From: Basidiobolus meristosporus CBS 931.73
Lineage: Eukaryota > Basidiobolomycota > Basidiobolomycetes > Basidiobolales > Basidiobolaceae
Length of the DNA: 64,000 nt
Direction of reading: 5' to 3'
Assembly (NCBI GenBank): GCA_002104905.1
Contig: MCFE01000027.1
Span: forward strand, 124,001-188,000
Shown here: positions 11,930-21,540 of the stretch, in pieces
Position numbering within the stretch: the stretch's first letter is position 1
How the letters are laid out: each line of letters starts with the position of its first letter
The notes under the pieces: model-generated
What the model saw: only the letters and a program-made list of their open reading frames with translations
The model's database searches: none
Told to the model about the DNA's origin: nothing
Program-made: the position numbers and the translations under genes

Positions 11930-13339
11930 GAATATTGCCTTTGAGTCTGTGATGGATGTGATGAATTGGCACATGCAGGACAGCCAGAAATAGTTGGAAA
12001 ATACTGAGGACTGATGTGCACATGGAGACACCTATGCCTATGACATTAAGGGCTAAGCAGCCCCAATGTGTGTGTAATCAGTTTAGTAATGCAGAGTTGG
12101 GTTGGGTGCAACAGGCAACTTGTTTTTTTTTGCAAAGCTCTGCACAAGTATGCCGCATCTCTCTTGGCAACAAGCCAGTTTCAACACTATTCAATACAGA
12201 ATTCACACAAACAAGAGCCAGGGTGCACCTATAAGGTGGGCTAGAATCCAGCAGGGAGAAGGGTTCCATTGGTTAAATACCAAAAAGTTCTTTGTAGATA
12301 TTCAGGAGGTGTTCATGGCAGAAGTGGTGGCAACCCAGTATATGTTTGCAAGATGTATATGTTATAAGCAATACAAGGTATGTGACAACTTTCCAAGTAT
12401 CACACTAAAAAGCTGTCAAGTTGAGGTGATAGATTTATGTCAGTTGCAGCAAGTGTGTGCATTTGTAGAGGTTAATAAGCAGGAGGTCATAATATTTTTT
12501 GATCTAAACTACCTATGGAGTACCTAAGGTAAGAGAGGATAAGCAAATAAAGAGGGGTGATTCTACAATGGAATATATGAATTGTGTAAGGGGAGGTATC
12601 AAAAGAACTGCCATTTGGTAACTTGGTACAGTAGTATTATACAGAACTAGCTGTAGACCAGCATACTGCTGTGATAATGCCATTAGAGCCCTATGAAAAA
12701 TCTCAAACTTGGAATTCATCTGATTTTTAGCTGGCATTCTGCTTGTATTCTGATGGTATTTTGCTGGTATTCAGCCGGTGTTTTGTGTTCAGAATTTCAA
12801 ATGCAATTTTTGGTGGAAGTAATGGGCAGCTAATTACCTAATTTGGCAGGGATGCTAGTTTGCTTAGTCTCCTTGTGGAGAACTGTATGCTGGCCTGCCC
12901 ATCAGCTCAGAAAAGAGATACTGAGAGTTGTCAATTATGAGAAACTTGGAATTCAGCTGCTACTATGATGGTATTTTGCTGGCCTTTTCTCGATTTTTAT
13001 TAGGGTGAGCCTTGCAATGAGTCTGTCAAAACTCCATCTAGTACTTTGCCATATAAGGCAAATGGACGTACTGGCCAGTTAGATCCACTCAAGTAGTTGC
13101 AGAGTGCACAAAGACCACAACAATGCCATGCCACCACTGACATATCACCATACAAGCACTGTAATGTTTTTAGCTTTATTTTGCTGTAAAATTAGCCCAA
13201 ACTCTGTTGTGATCCAGTCATAAGATCATGTAGATGGTCATGGATTCCAAGCTGCTGGTATTATAGTGGCCTCCTGATGGGATCTTGATGGCTGATCCAT
13301 ATTGGATCCACCCATGGGACCAAATTATTTTGCATAGGG
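11930..13339 (+). mobile_element. tnp2/Plavaka-like transposon, 3' fragment (copy C)
   Basis: Starts inside the transposase at the point equivalent to 5308 of copy A, so the 5' part is missing. It contains degenerate transposase frames (12016-12234, 12102-12527, with LGWVQQAT and FARCICYKQYKV), then the 3' untranslated end. The terminus at 13172-13339 ends TTGCATAGGG, matching the other copies. It is interrupted by a 317-bp element at 12689-13005. Confidence 0.7.
12689..13005. mobile_element. MITE-like non-autonomous element
   Basis: A 317-bp insertion in copy C, absent at the same place in copies A and B. It begins CCCTATGAAAAATCTC and ends GAGATT-like sequence CGATTTTTATTAGGG, giving imperfect terminal inverted repeats. 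Its first 13 bases equal the terminus of the large transposon, so the same transposase could have moved it (inference). The flanks are AGAG on the left and TGAG on the right, an imperfect possible target duplication. No ORF. Confidence 0.55.
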
Positions 13340-13349
13340 AATGTGCCTT

Positions 13350-13476
13350 GTAGTTCAGCTGGCACTACAAGGTCCAGCACCTTATCTGCTAGTCTTTTTA
13401 TTAGATTCTTGTAATATTTAGGCAAGTATTCTCAAGCACTACATTGAAGAACTGCTGCAGCCTCTTGGTGTGCCTA
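13350..13476 (-). mobile_element. short fragment of transposon second ORF (copy D)
   Basis: About 125 bp from TTCAGCTGGCACTACAAGG onward matches 1250-1375 of copy A, in the same orientation. It lies between the 3' end of copy C and the start of copia copy F, so it is a remnant of a fourth copy. Confidence 0.6.
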
Positions 13477-13842
13477 TTGATGTTGAGAATTCAGATCAGA
13501 TCCATAGTTCTGATTAGACTGGCTGATTACTCCCACTGAATATGAGATATCTGGACATGGTTCAAGCATGATATATATCAGACTGCCAATCATAGATTGA
13601 TAGGGGAACTCTGGGCTCTCAGATAGCACCAAGCTCTGTTGATTTAGTTCAATTTGACCATGTAAGGTTTGTCTCCATTGGGGTAGCTGCAGGTTTACAG
13701 TCTTCCATTTGATACTTCTTTAGTATGTCTTGAGTATACCTGAATTGGCCTAGGGTGCTGGTCTGGGTACTTCTTTCTATGGAGAACCCATCCTAAAGTA
13801 GCAGCTGAGCTCTTCCAGATTGGACATCTTGTACTCCTTAGA

Positions 13843-14193
13843 TGTGGTAAGAGTCTTGGAGATATTGGAAGTGATTGGGAGGACAAGTGGATTATGTGGG
13901 TTTCACTTAATGATTTACTGAATGAAAAGGTAGTATTTGTACTTTTACATGGTCTTGGCATTACAAACATGTAGAATTGGTTAAGGAAGGTCCCAAGAAC
14001 ATGTGTGCAAAGCTGGGGGCTGTTTGGACAACTTTGAGAATTTTCATGTTCTAGGTACCTGGTATTTTGGTGAAAGTATTCTATGTAAATCCCCACAAGG
14101 AATTTTGGTTAGTATTCTCTAGAATTTGAAGGTAATGATCTAAGTGAGTAAGATAGATCAATATTTAGGTGGAATTCCAAATTTTTTACAACA
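13843..14193 (-). repeat. solo copia LTR inserted in copy F reverse transcriptase
   Basis: 351 bp, starting TGTGGTAAGAGTC and ending TTTTTTACAACA, homologous to the LTRs at 16549 and 20886. Flanked by a perfect 5-bp duplication TTAGA (13838-13842 and 14194-14198). A solo LTR normally results from recombination between the two LTRs of an inserted element. Confidence 0.9.
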
Positions 14194-15679
14194 TTAGATA
14201 GGCTGGATTTAGTCTCCTCTAATGTTTCAAGGCTATTGATGGCTATAATGAGATCATCTACATATATAGCTAGTAGAACTGGATTTGCTCTATGTGGCTT
14301 ATAGTATATACTATAGTCAGCATTATTCCTTTGCAAACTCAAAGATTTCAAATAAGAATCTATCTTGCAACTCCATGCTCTTGGTGTTGTTTGAGTCTAT
14401 ATAGAGATTTTTTAAGCTTGCTGGCCATATGGGAGTTATCTTGGTCAGCAAATACACCAGGCTGGCACATATACATGTCCTCATCAAGCTTTGCATTTAA
14501 AAATGCAGCCTTTAGATCCAAATGAGGTTTAAAAAACTGTTTTTTTTGCTGCAATAACCAATATTAATCTAATGGAATTAAACTTGGCTAACAGTGCAAA
14601 GGTCTCAATATAGTCAAGCCCTTTTGTTTGTGAGTATCCTTTGGTCACAAGTCTTGCTTTGTATCTTTCAACTCTACCATCAGCCTTGTATTTGACTTAA
14701 AGGCCCTTCTGCATCCAATTGATTTTCAGTTAATGGGTAAATTGACCAAGTCCCAAGTTTAATTTTCCATCAGGGCCTGATACTCCTCAGTCATTGCAGA
14801 TCTCCAAAGCTTTGTCTGAGGGCTATTCAGGGCCACTTTTACAGTCTGTGGCTCATCAATATGGACTTAATAGGCATAGGCTGAGTGTGTACCCTGATTG
14901 ATATGGTAATTTGACCTATTTTTTGACCAGTTGGATCTCCTGGTCTATGATACTAGAATGACCACTTCTGGGTTATTACTTGGCACTGATTCAGACAAGA
15001 CTACAGTTGCAGAGTTCTATGGAGTGAAAAATATTTCATTGTTTTGCTCTGATTCAACCCTGATTATTGGTGGACCTGAAATCCAACTTTTGTCTGCATC
15101 TAATGTCAGTTGTTGTGAAATTTGGATTTTCATCAATCAACACAGCCTTGATGCTTCACTCTTATAGCAGTAGCCCAAAAATATGCATTTTACACTTTTT
15201 GGCTCAAATTATGACTGATTTCCAGGCAGTTTCTTGCATATGCTGTGCACCCAAGTATTCTTAGATGTTCTGCACTTGGTCTGTATCTACACCATGTCTC
15301 AATGGAGTAGAATTGCATCATGCTCTGTTATAACCCCCATATTAAGGGTATAGAGATGTTGCAACTGATTTTGCCCAAAAAACATAGGATAATTTTTGAT
15401 CATGCATCATGGATCTGGCTATATTAATTATTGATCTGTTTGCACATTCTGCCACTCCGCTTTGCTGTAGGGAGTATGGTAAAGTAGTCACTTGCTTTAT
15501 CCCATGAATTTTGCAGAAGTGGATGAAGGGTATTGGGTATGTTCTCCTCCATTGTGAGAGTATATTTTCTTGCTATTTTCACCAGCTTCTTTCTCCACCT
15601 TAGCTTTAAACTTGCTGATCTTGAACAAAGCTTCTTCCTTTCTTTCCATGAAGTACACCCACATGTATTTTGTACAATC

Positions 15680-15970
15680 TGTTGTAAGAGTCTAGGAGAT
15701 ATTGGAAGTGATTTGGAGAACAAGTAGATTATGTGGTTTTCACTTGATGATTTATTGAATGTAAAACTAGTATTTATACTTTGACCTGGTCTTGGCATTA
15801 CAAACACATAGAATAGGCTAAGGAAGGTCCCAAGAGCATGTGTGCAAAGTTTGGGGCTGTTTGGATAACTTTAAGAATTTTCATGTTCTAGGTACCTGGT
15901 ATTTTGGTGAGAATATTCTAAGTGACTAATTTAGGTGAATATTTAGATGGAAATACAAATTTTTACAACA
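15680..15970 (-). repeat. solo copia LTR inserted in copy F integrase
   Basis: 291 bp, starting TGTTGTAAGAGTC and ending TTTTACAACA, flanked by a perfect CAATC duplication (15675-15679 and 15971-15975). It is about 58 bp shorter than the other LTRs because of an internal deletion near the 3' end as written on the plus strand. Confidence 0.9.
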
Positions 15971-16548
15971 CAATCATCAATAAATGTGGTTAAATACTTC
16001 ATCCTACCTAAGGGTAAGTTTTGCATAGGTCAGTAAAGATCTCAGTGAGTTAAATCTAATTTTTTCTTAGTTTTGATTAGCACAGAGCTCTTGAGTGGTT
16101 GTCTGGCTTGTTTCCCATATATGCAGGATTCACAGTGCTCCAAAATAGCTGGGGCATCAGTTTTTACTCCAGAAGTTAGCTGAGATTTGACCATTTTGTA
16201 CAAATGATCAATGTGAATGTGTCCAAATCTCCTGTGCCAAAGCATTGGTGTTTCTTCACTTAAGTTACTTATATTGGCAGCCAGATATGATGGAATATAA
16301 GTCAGTTTGTATAGATTTGGATCTCTGATACCCAAGGCAATATGGGTGCCATTCTGATCAGTGATCCTGCATCCAGAACTGTCAGAGCTGAAACTGAGTC
16401 CTTCTACAGTGGCCTTGCTCACAGATAGTAGGTCCTTGGCTATTTCTGGTACACAGAGTACTTATTTCAAGGTAAGTATATAGATTCCTTTACTGCTTCT
16501 AAGGTTGACTTGGAAAGTGCCTTCTCCCACTGCATCAAGTGTTCTATT

Positions 16549-16898
16549 TGTTGTAAGAGTCTTGGAGATATTGGAAGTGATTGGGAGAACAAGTAGATTA
16601 TGTGGTTTTCACTTAATGATTTATTGAATGTAAAAGTGGTATTTATACTTTTACCTGGTCTTGGCATTACAAACACGTAGAATAGGTTAAGGAAGGTCCC
16701 AAGAACATGTGTGCAAAGTTTGGGGCTGTTTGGACAACTTTGAGAATTTTCATGTTCTGGGTACCTGGTATTTTGGTGAAAATATTCTAAGTAAATCCCG
16801 ACAAGGAATTTGGTCAGTATTTTCTAGGATTTGAAGGTAATGATCTAAGTGACTAAGTTAGGTGAATATTTAGGTGGAAATACAAATTTTTTACAACA
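16549..16898 (-). repeat. 3' LTR of the complete copia element
   Basis: 350 bp, TGTTGTAAG to TTACAACA, in the plus-strand writing. It is almost identical to the 5' LTR at 20886-21235. Confidence 0.95.
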
Positions 16899-16909
16899 CT
16901 CCCACTCAG

Positions 16910-19900
16910 CTAAATGTTCACACTGACTAGTCCTAATTTTGACCTAAGATATTCAAACTTGTCTCTAGCTAATGGTTTGGTAAATATGTCTGCAATCATT
17001 TCATCTGTAGGACAGTAAACTAATCTTACTAAGTTACTCTCTATAGCTTCACGTATGAAATGATGTCTAATATCTATGTGCTTGGTTCTAGCATGAAAAG
17101 TTGGATTTCTACCTAATTGTATACATCCTTGATTATCTTGAAATAAAGTAATAGGCGTTTTTTGACATAGGCCTAAATCTGTAAACAGCTTTCTTAACCA
17201 CATTGCTTCTTTTGTAGCCTCACAGGCTGCCATATATTCTGCCTCTGTAGTAGAAAGTGCTACGGTTGGTTGCTTTCTTGAATTCCATGAAATTGCTCCT
17301 TTACAGTAAAGAAAGGTGTATCCTGTGGTGGATCTTCTGTCTTCTAAATTTCGTCCCCAATCAGCATCAGAGTATCCCACAAGATCCTGTTCTGAATCCT
17401 TATAAGTGTATCTTAAGCAGATATCAGCAGTTCCTTTTAGGTATCTAAAAATCCGCTTAACTGCTGCAATATGATCAGATCCATAATTCTGATTATGTTG
17501 GCTGACAACTCCCACTGAATATGAGATATCTGGACGTGTTCCAAGCATGATATACATCAGACTGCCAACCATAGATTGATAAGGAAAGTCAGGGCTTTCA
17601 GATGGCACCAAGCTCTCTTGATTTGGTTGAGTTTTGACCAAGTTAAGGTTTGTCTCCATTGGGGTAGCTGCCGGTTTACAGTCTTCCATTTTGTACTTCT
17701 TTAGTATGTCTTGAATATACTTGGATTGGCTTAGGGTAATAGTCTGGGTACTTCTGTCTATGGAGAACTTAATCCCTAAGTAGTAACTGAGTTCTCCTAG
17801 ATCGGACATCTTGAACTCCTTAGATAGGCTGGATTTAGTCTCTTCCAATGTTTCTAGGTTATTGGTGGCTATAATAAGATCATCCACATATAGAGCTAAT
17901 AGAACTGGATTTGCTCTATCTGGCTTATAGTATATACTATAGTCAGCATTACTCCTTTTGAAACTCAAAGATTCCAAATAAGAATCTATCTTGCAATTCC
18001 AGGCTCTCGGTGATTGTTTGAGACCATATAGTGACTTTTTAAGCTTGCAGACCAAATGGGGGTTATCTTGGTCAACAAACCCATCAGGCTGGTCCATATA
18101 CATGTCCTCATCAAGTTCTCCATTCAAAAATGCAGTTTTTACATCCATTTGATGAATAAAAAACTTATATTTGGCTGCAATAGCCAATATTAATCTGATG
18201 GAATTAAACTTGGCTACCGGTGCAAAGGTCTCAGTATAGTCAAGTCCTTTTGTTTGAGAGTATCCTTTGGCTACAAGTCTTGCTTTGTATCTTTCAATTG
18301 TACCATCAGCCTTGTACTTTGTCTTGAAGACCCATCTGCATCCAATTGATTTTCGGTTGATTGGTAATTTGACTAAGTCCCAAGTTTGATTTTCCATCAG
18401 GGCCTGATATTCCTCAGTCATTGCAGATCTCCAAAACTTTGTCTGAGGGCTATTTAGGGCCTCTTTTACAGTCTGGGGTTCATCAATATGGACTGAATAG
18501 GCATAGGCTAAGTTTGTACCCTCATTAATATAGTAATTTGGGCTATTTCTTGTCCGATTTGATCTCCGGGCATTTGATACTGGAATGATCACTTCTGGGA
18601 TATTCCTGGGCACTGATTCTGGCTGAACCACGGTTGTAGAGTCCTCTGGAGTGAAAAAATTTTCATTGTTTTGCTCTGATTCAATCCTGACAATTGGTGG
18701 ACTTGAGATCAAATTTTTGTCATCATCTGATGTCATTTTTTGTGAAAATTTTGAATTTTCATCAAACAACACATCCCTGGACTTGATCAGCTTCTTTGCT
18801 TCGGTATTGTAGAGTCTGTATGCCTTACTCTCATTGCAGTAGCCCAAAAATATGCATTTTACACTTTTTGGCTCAAATTTTGACTGATTTCCGGCCAGTT
18901 TTTTGGCATATGCTGTACACCCAAATATTCTTAGATGTTCTGCACTTGGTCTGTGTCCATACCATGCTTCAAATGGAGTAGAATCACGAAGTATTCTGTT
19001 ATAACTCCTATTTTTAAGATATACAGCAGTGGCAACTGATTCTGCCCAAAAATCATAGGATAATTTTTGAGCATGGATCATAGATCTTGCCATATCAATT
19101 ATTGATCTGTTAGCTCGTTCTGCTACTCCATTTTGCTGTGGGGAGTATGGTACAGTAGTCTCTTGCTTTATCCCATGAATTTTGCAGAAGTGGATGAAGA
19201 GTTTTGAGGTATATTCTCCACCATTGTCAGAGCATATTTTCTTGATTTTTTCACCAGTTTCTCTCTCCACCATGGCTTTAAACTCCCTGAGCTTAGACAG
19301 AGCTTCTTCCTTTCTCTCCATGAAGTAGACCCATGTGTATCTTGTATAATCATCAATAAAAGTGATTAAATACTTCATCCCGCCTAAGGATAAATTTTGC
19401 ATAGGTCCACACAGATCTGAGTGAATTAGATCTAATTTTTTCTTAGTTTTGATTAACCCAGAGCTCTTGAACGGTTGTCTGGCTTGTTTCCCATATATGC
19501 AGGCTTCACAGTGCTCCAAATTAGCTGGGGGATCAATTTTCACACCAGAAATTAGCTGATCTTTGATCATTTTACGCAAATAATCAAAATTGATGTGTCC
19601 AAATCTCCTGTGCCAAAGCATTGGTGTTTCTTCATTTAAGTTACTTATATTGGCTTCCAGATATGATGGAATATAAGTCAACTTGTATAGGTTCTGATCT
19701 CTGATGCCCGAAGCAATATGAGCACCATTTTGATCAGTGATCCTGCATCCAGAATTGTCAAAACTGAAACTGAGTCCTTCTGCTGTGGCCTTGCTTACAG
19801 AGAGTAGGTTCTTGGCTATTTCTGGTACATAGAGTACTTCTTTAAAGGTCAGTGTATGGCTTCCTTCACTGCTTCTAAGGTTTACTTGGATAGTTCCTTC

Positions 19901-20881
19901 TCCCACTGCATCAAGTGTTCTATCGTCACCCATGAAAACCTTCTTAATTGGGATTTCTTGATATTGGGTAAAAAGTTCTTTTTGGTGTGTAAAGTGTTGA
20001 GAAGCTCCAGAGTCAATATACCACGTCTGAGAATCCTTGTTTGTGGTCATATTTAGTGCAGATATGAATAGTCTATCTTCAGTTGTTGCAGCATTTCCAT
20101 ATTCAGGCTTCTTTTGCTGATAATCTCTCTTTTTGAAACACTGGTCTGATGTGTGTCCTTTCCTTTTGCAGTAGTTGCAAAATAGGTTGCTGTTGCCTTT
20201 GTAGGGTCTTGGGTACCTCCTTTGTTGGTTATCATTGCTTATTAAAGCATTTTCTTCTTCCTTCTTATTGGCGCTTGATTTTCTTAATTCTTCATCCAGG
20301 AGCCTTCCATATACGTAATTTAAGGTCAAATCTTCAGTTCTGGACTCTAGGGCTGATACAAGGCCCTGAAACTCGTCTGTCAGGCTATTCAGGATGGTAA
20401 CTATCACATCCTCATCAGTAGTTGGTACGCCCACAGATTCCATCTCATCTACCAGCAGGGTAATTCTGTTAATTAGATTTTTCATTTCTTCTCCTGGCAG
20501 CATCTTTGTAGTAAAGAATTTTCTTCTCAGATACATTTTCTTGGCAGCTGAACATGACTGGTAGGTGTCTTCTAATGCTTTCCAGGCATTTTTTGCCGTT
20601 TTTGCTCTTGAGCATTGAATTAGCAATTTGTCCTTGACATTAAGGCAAATGCAGTTAAAGGCACTTTGTTCTTTCTTCTGGTACTTTAAGGCTTCCTCTC
20701 CCACGTTTTTAGGAGGGCATTCTTCTCCCATGACAATATCCCAAAGGCCTCTTTCTTGCAGCAGCATCTTCATCTTCACCTTCCACACTTGGTAGTTAGA
20801 TCCATCCAACTTTTCAGCAGAGGGAAAAATTCCAGTAATAGCAGTAGTAGACATTGCAGAGAGTGACAGCTCGGGGCTCAT
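16910..20881 (-). CDS. copia gag-pol polyprotein, full length
   Basis: A single frame of 1323 codons from ATG at 20881 (MSPELSLSAM). Domains in order: gag of the DUF4219/UBN2 type (KLDGSNYQVWKVKM, about residues 25-200); CCHC zinc knuckle CNYCKRKGHTSDQC (about 235); aspartic protease WYIDSGASQH (about 290); pre-integrase domain LWHRRFGH with HCEACIYGKQ (about 430-480); integrase with HSDLCGPM, FIDDYTRY and SDNGGEYTS followed by YSPQQNGVAER (about 490-660); reverse transcriptase with FAPVAKFNSIR, MDVKTAFLNGELDE and LYVDDLIIA (about 840-1060); RNase H with YSDADWGRN and TTEAEYMA (about 1190-1310). All catalytic signatures are present and no frameshift separates gag from pol, as usual in copia. 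The frame is open 44 codons further into the LTR, but that extension overlaps the LTR TATA box, so I start at 20881. Cytoplasmic particle assembly and reverse transcription, nuclear integration. Confidence 0.95.
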   Translation of the reverse strand: MSPELSLSAMSTTAITGIFPSAEKLDGSNYQVWKVKMKMLLQERGLWDIVMGEECPPKNVGEEALKYQKKEQSAFNCICLNVKDKLLIQCSRAKTAKNAWKALEDTYQSCSAAKKMYLRRKFFTTKMLPGEEMKNLINRITLLVDEMESVGVPTTDEDVIVTILNSLTDEFQGLVSALESRTEDLTLNYVYGRLLDEELRKSSANKKEEENALISNDNQQRRYPRPYKGNSNLFCNYCKRKGHTSDQCFKKRDYQQKKPEYGNAATTEDRLFISALNMTTNKDSQTWYIDSGASQHFTHQKELFTQYQEIPIKKVFMGDDRTLDAVGEGTIQVNLRSSEGSHTLTFKEVLYVPEIAKNLLSVSKATAEGLSFSFDNSGCRITDQNGAHIASGIRDQNLYKLTYIPSYLEANISNLNEETPMLWHRRFGHINFDYLRKMIKDQLISGVKIDPPANLEHCEACIYGKQARQPFKSSGLIKTKKKLDLIHSDLCGPMQNLSLGGMKYLITFIDDYTRYTWVYFMERKEEALSKLREFKAMVERETGEKIKKICSDNGGEYTSKLFIHFCKIHGIKQETTVPYSPQQNGVAERANRSIIDMARSMIHAQKLSYDFWAESVATAVYLKNRSYNRILRDSTPFEAWYGHRPSAEHLRIFGCTAYAKKLAGNQSKFEPKSVKCIFLGYCNESKAYRLYNTEAKKLIKSRDVLFDENSKFSQKMTSDDDKNLISSPPIVRIESEQNNENFFTPEDSTTVVQPESVPRNIPEVIIPVSNARRSNRTRNSPNYYINEGTNLAYAYSVHIDEPQTVKEALNSPQTKFWRSAMTEEYQALMENQTWDLVKLPINRKSIGCRWVFKTKYKADGTIERYKARLVAKGYSQTKGLDYTETFAPVAKFNSIRLILAIAAKYKFFIHQMDVKTAFLNGELDEDMYMDQPDGFVDQDNPHLVCKLKKSLYGLKQSPRAWNCKIDSYLESLSFKRSNADYSIYYKPDRANPVLLALYVDDLIIATNNLETLEETKSSLSKEFKMSDLGELSYYLGIKFSIDRSTQTITLSQSKYIQDILKKYKMEDCKPAATPMETNLNLVKTQPNQESLVPSESPDFPYQSMVGSLMYIMLGTRPDISYSVGVVSQHNQNYGSDHIAAVKRIFRYLKGTADICLRYTYKDSEQDLVGYSDADWGRNLEDRRSTTGYTFLYCKGAISWNSRKQPTVALSTTEAEYMAACEATKEAMWLRKLFTDLGLCQKTPITLFQDNQGCIQLGRNPTFHARTKHIDIRHHFIREAIESNLVRLVYCPTDEMIADIFTKPLARDKFEYLRSKLGLVSVNI

Positions 20882-20885
20882 AACC

Positions 20886-21235
20886 TGTTGTAAGAGTCTT
20901 GGAGATATTGGAAGTGATTGGGAGAACAAGTAGATTATGTGGTTTTCACTTAATGATTTATTGAATGTAAAAGTGGTATTTATACTTTTACCTGGTCTTG
21001 GCATTACAAACACGTAGAATAGGTTAAGGAAGGTCCCAAGAACATGTGTGCAAAGTTTGGGGCTGTTTGGACAACTTTGAGAATTTTCATGTTCTGGGTA
21101 CCTGGTATTTTGGTGAAAATATTCTAAGTAAATCCCAACAAGGAATTTGGTCAGTATTTTCTAGGATTTGAAGGTAATGATCTAAGTGACTAAGTTAGGT
21201 GAATATTTAGGTGGAAATACGAATTTTTTACAACA
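20886..21235 (-). repeat. 5' LTR of the complete copia element
   Basis: 350 bp carrying the promoter of the element. It differs from the 3' LTR at 21137 (A versus G at 16800) and 21221 (G versus A at 16884), as read by eye. Confidence 0.95.
20976..20984 (-). promoter_or_regulatory. TATA box in copia 5' LTR
   Basis: TATAAATAC on the minus strand, about 95 bp upstream of the gag ATG at 20881. The same motif stands in the LTRs at 21541 and 23173. Transcription would start roughly 25-30 bp downstream, inside the LTR, as expected for the U3/R border. Confidence 0.6.
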
Positions 21236-21540
21236 CTATTGTCACCTATGAAAACCTTCTTGATTGGAATTTCTTGATAATGGGTAAAAAGTTCTTTTTA
21301 GTGTGTAAAGTGTTGAGATGCTCCAGAGACAAGTTACCACATCTGAGAATCCTTGTTTGTGGTCATATTTAGTGCAGATATGAAAGTTCTATCATCTGTT
21401 ATTGCAGCATTTCCATATACAGGCTTCTTTTGTTGATTATCTCTCTTCTTGAAGCACCAGTCTAATGTGTGCCCTTTCATTTTGCAGTAATTGCAAAACA
21501 TGCTGCTATTGCCTTTAAGGGGTCTTGAGTGCCTCCTTTG

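Larger units (their letters stand above)
16549..21235 (-). mobile_element. complete Ty1/copia LTR retrotransposon, apparently intact
   Basis: 4687 bp, with LTRs of 350 bp at both ends, an uninterrupted gag-pol ORF and a perfect 5-bp target duplication CTATT (16544-16548 and 21236-21240). The LTRs start TGTTGTAA and end TTACAACA. By eye they differ at two positions only (16800/21137 and 16884/21221), so the insertion is recent. Next to the 5' LTR, GGTTATGAGCCCC (minus strand, about 20874-20885) is a likely primer-binding site. Next to the 3' LTR lies a purine tract GAGTGGGAG. The target was another copy of the same family (copy F). Confidence 0.95.
13477..21540 (-). mobile_element. Ty1/copia element, old copy F, interrupted three times
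   Basis: Minus-strand copia sequence homologous to the full-length element is split into four blocks: 13477-13842 (RNase H side of RT), 14199-15679 (RT to integrase), 15976-16548 (pre-integrase domain towards protease) and 21241-21540 (protease and zinc knuckle). The breaks are solo LTRs at 13843-14193 and 15680-15970 and a complete element at 16549-21235. Every block has stops (for example 14109-14351, 14360-14554 and 16042-16422 are the only open pieces). Neither the 3' LTR nor the gag start is present. Removing the insertions and one target duplication each restores colinearity with the full-length copy. Confidence 0.85.

Noticed and set aside
20882-21013. 44-residue N-terminal extension of copia gag reaching into the LTR
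   Set aside because: The frame is open, but the extension contains the TATAAATAC box, so its ATG lies upstream of the expected transcription start. Gag most likely starts at 20881.
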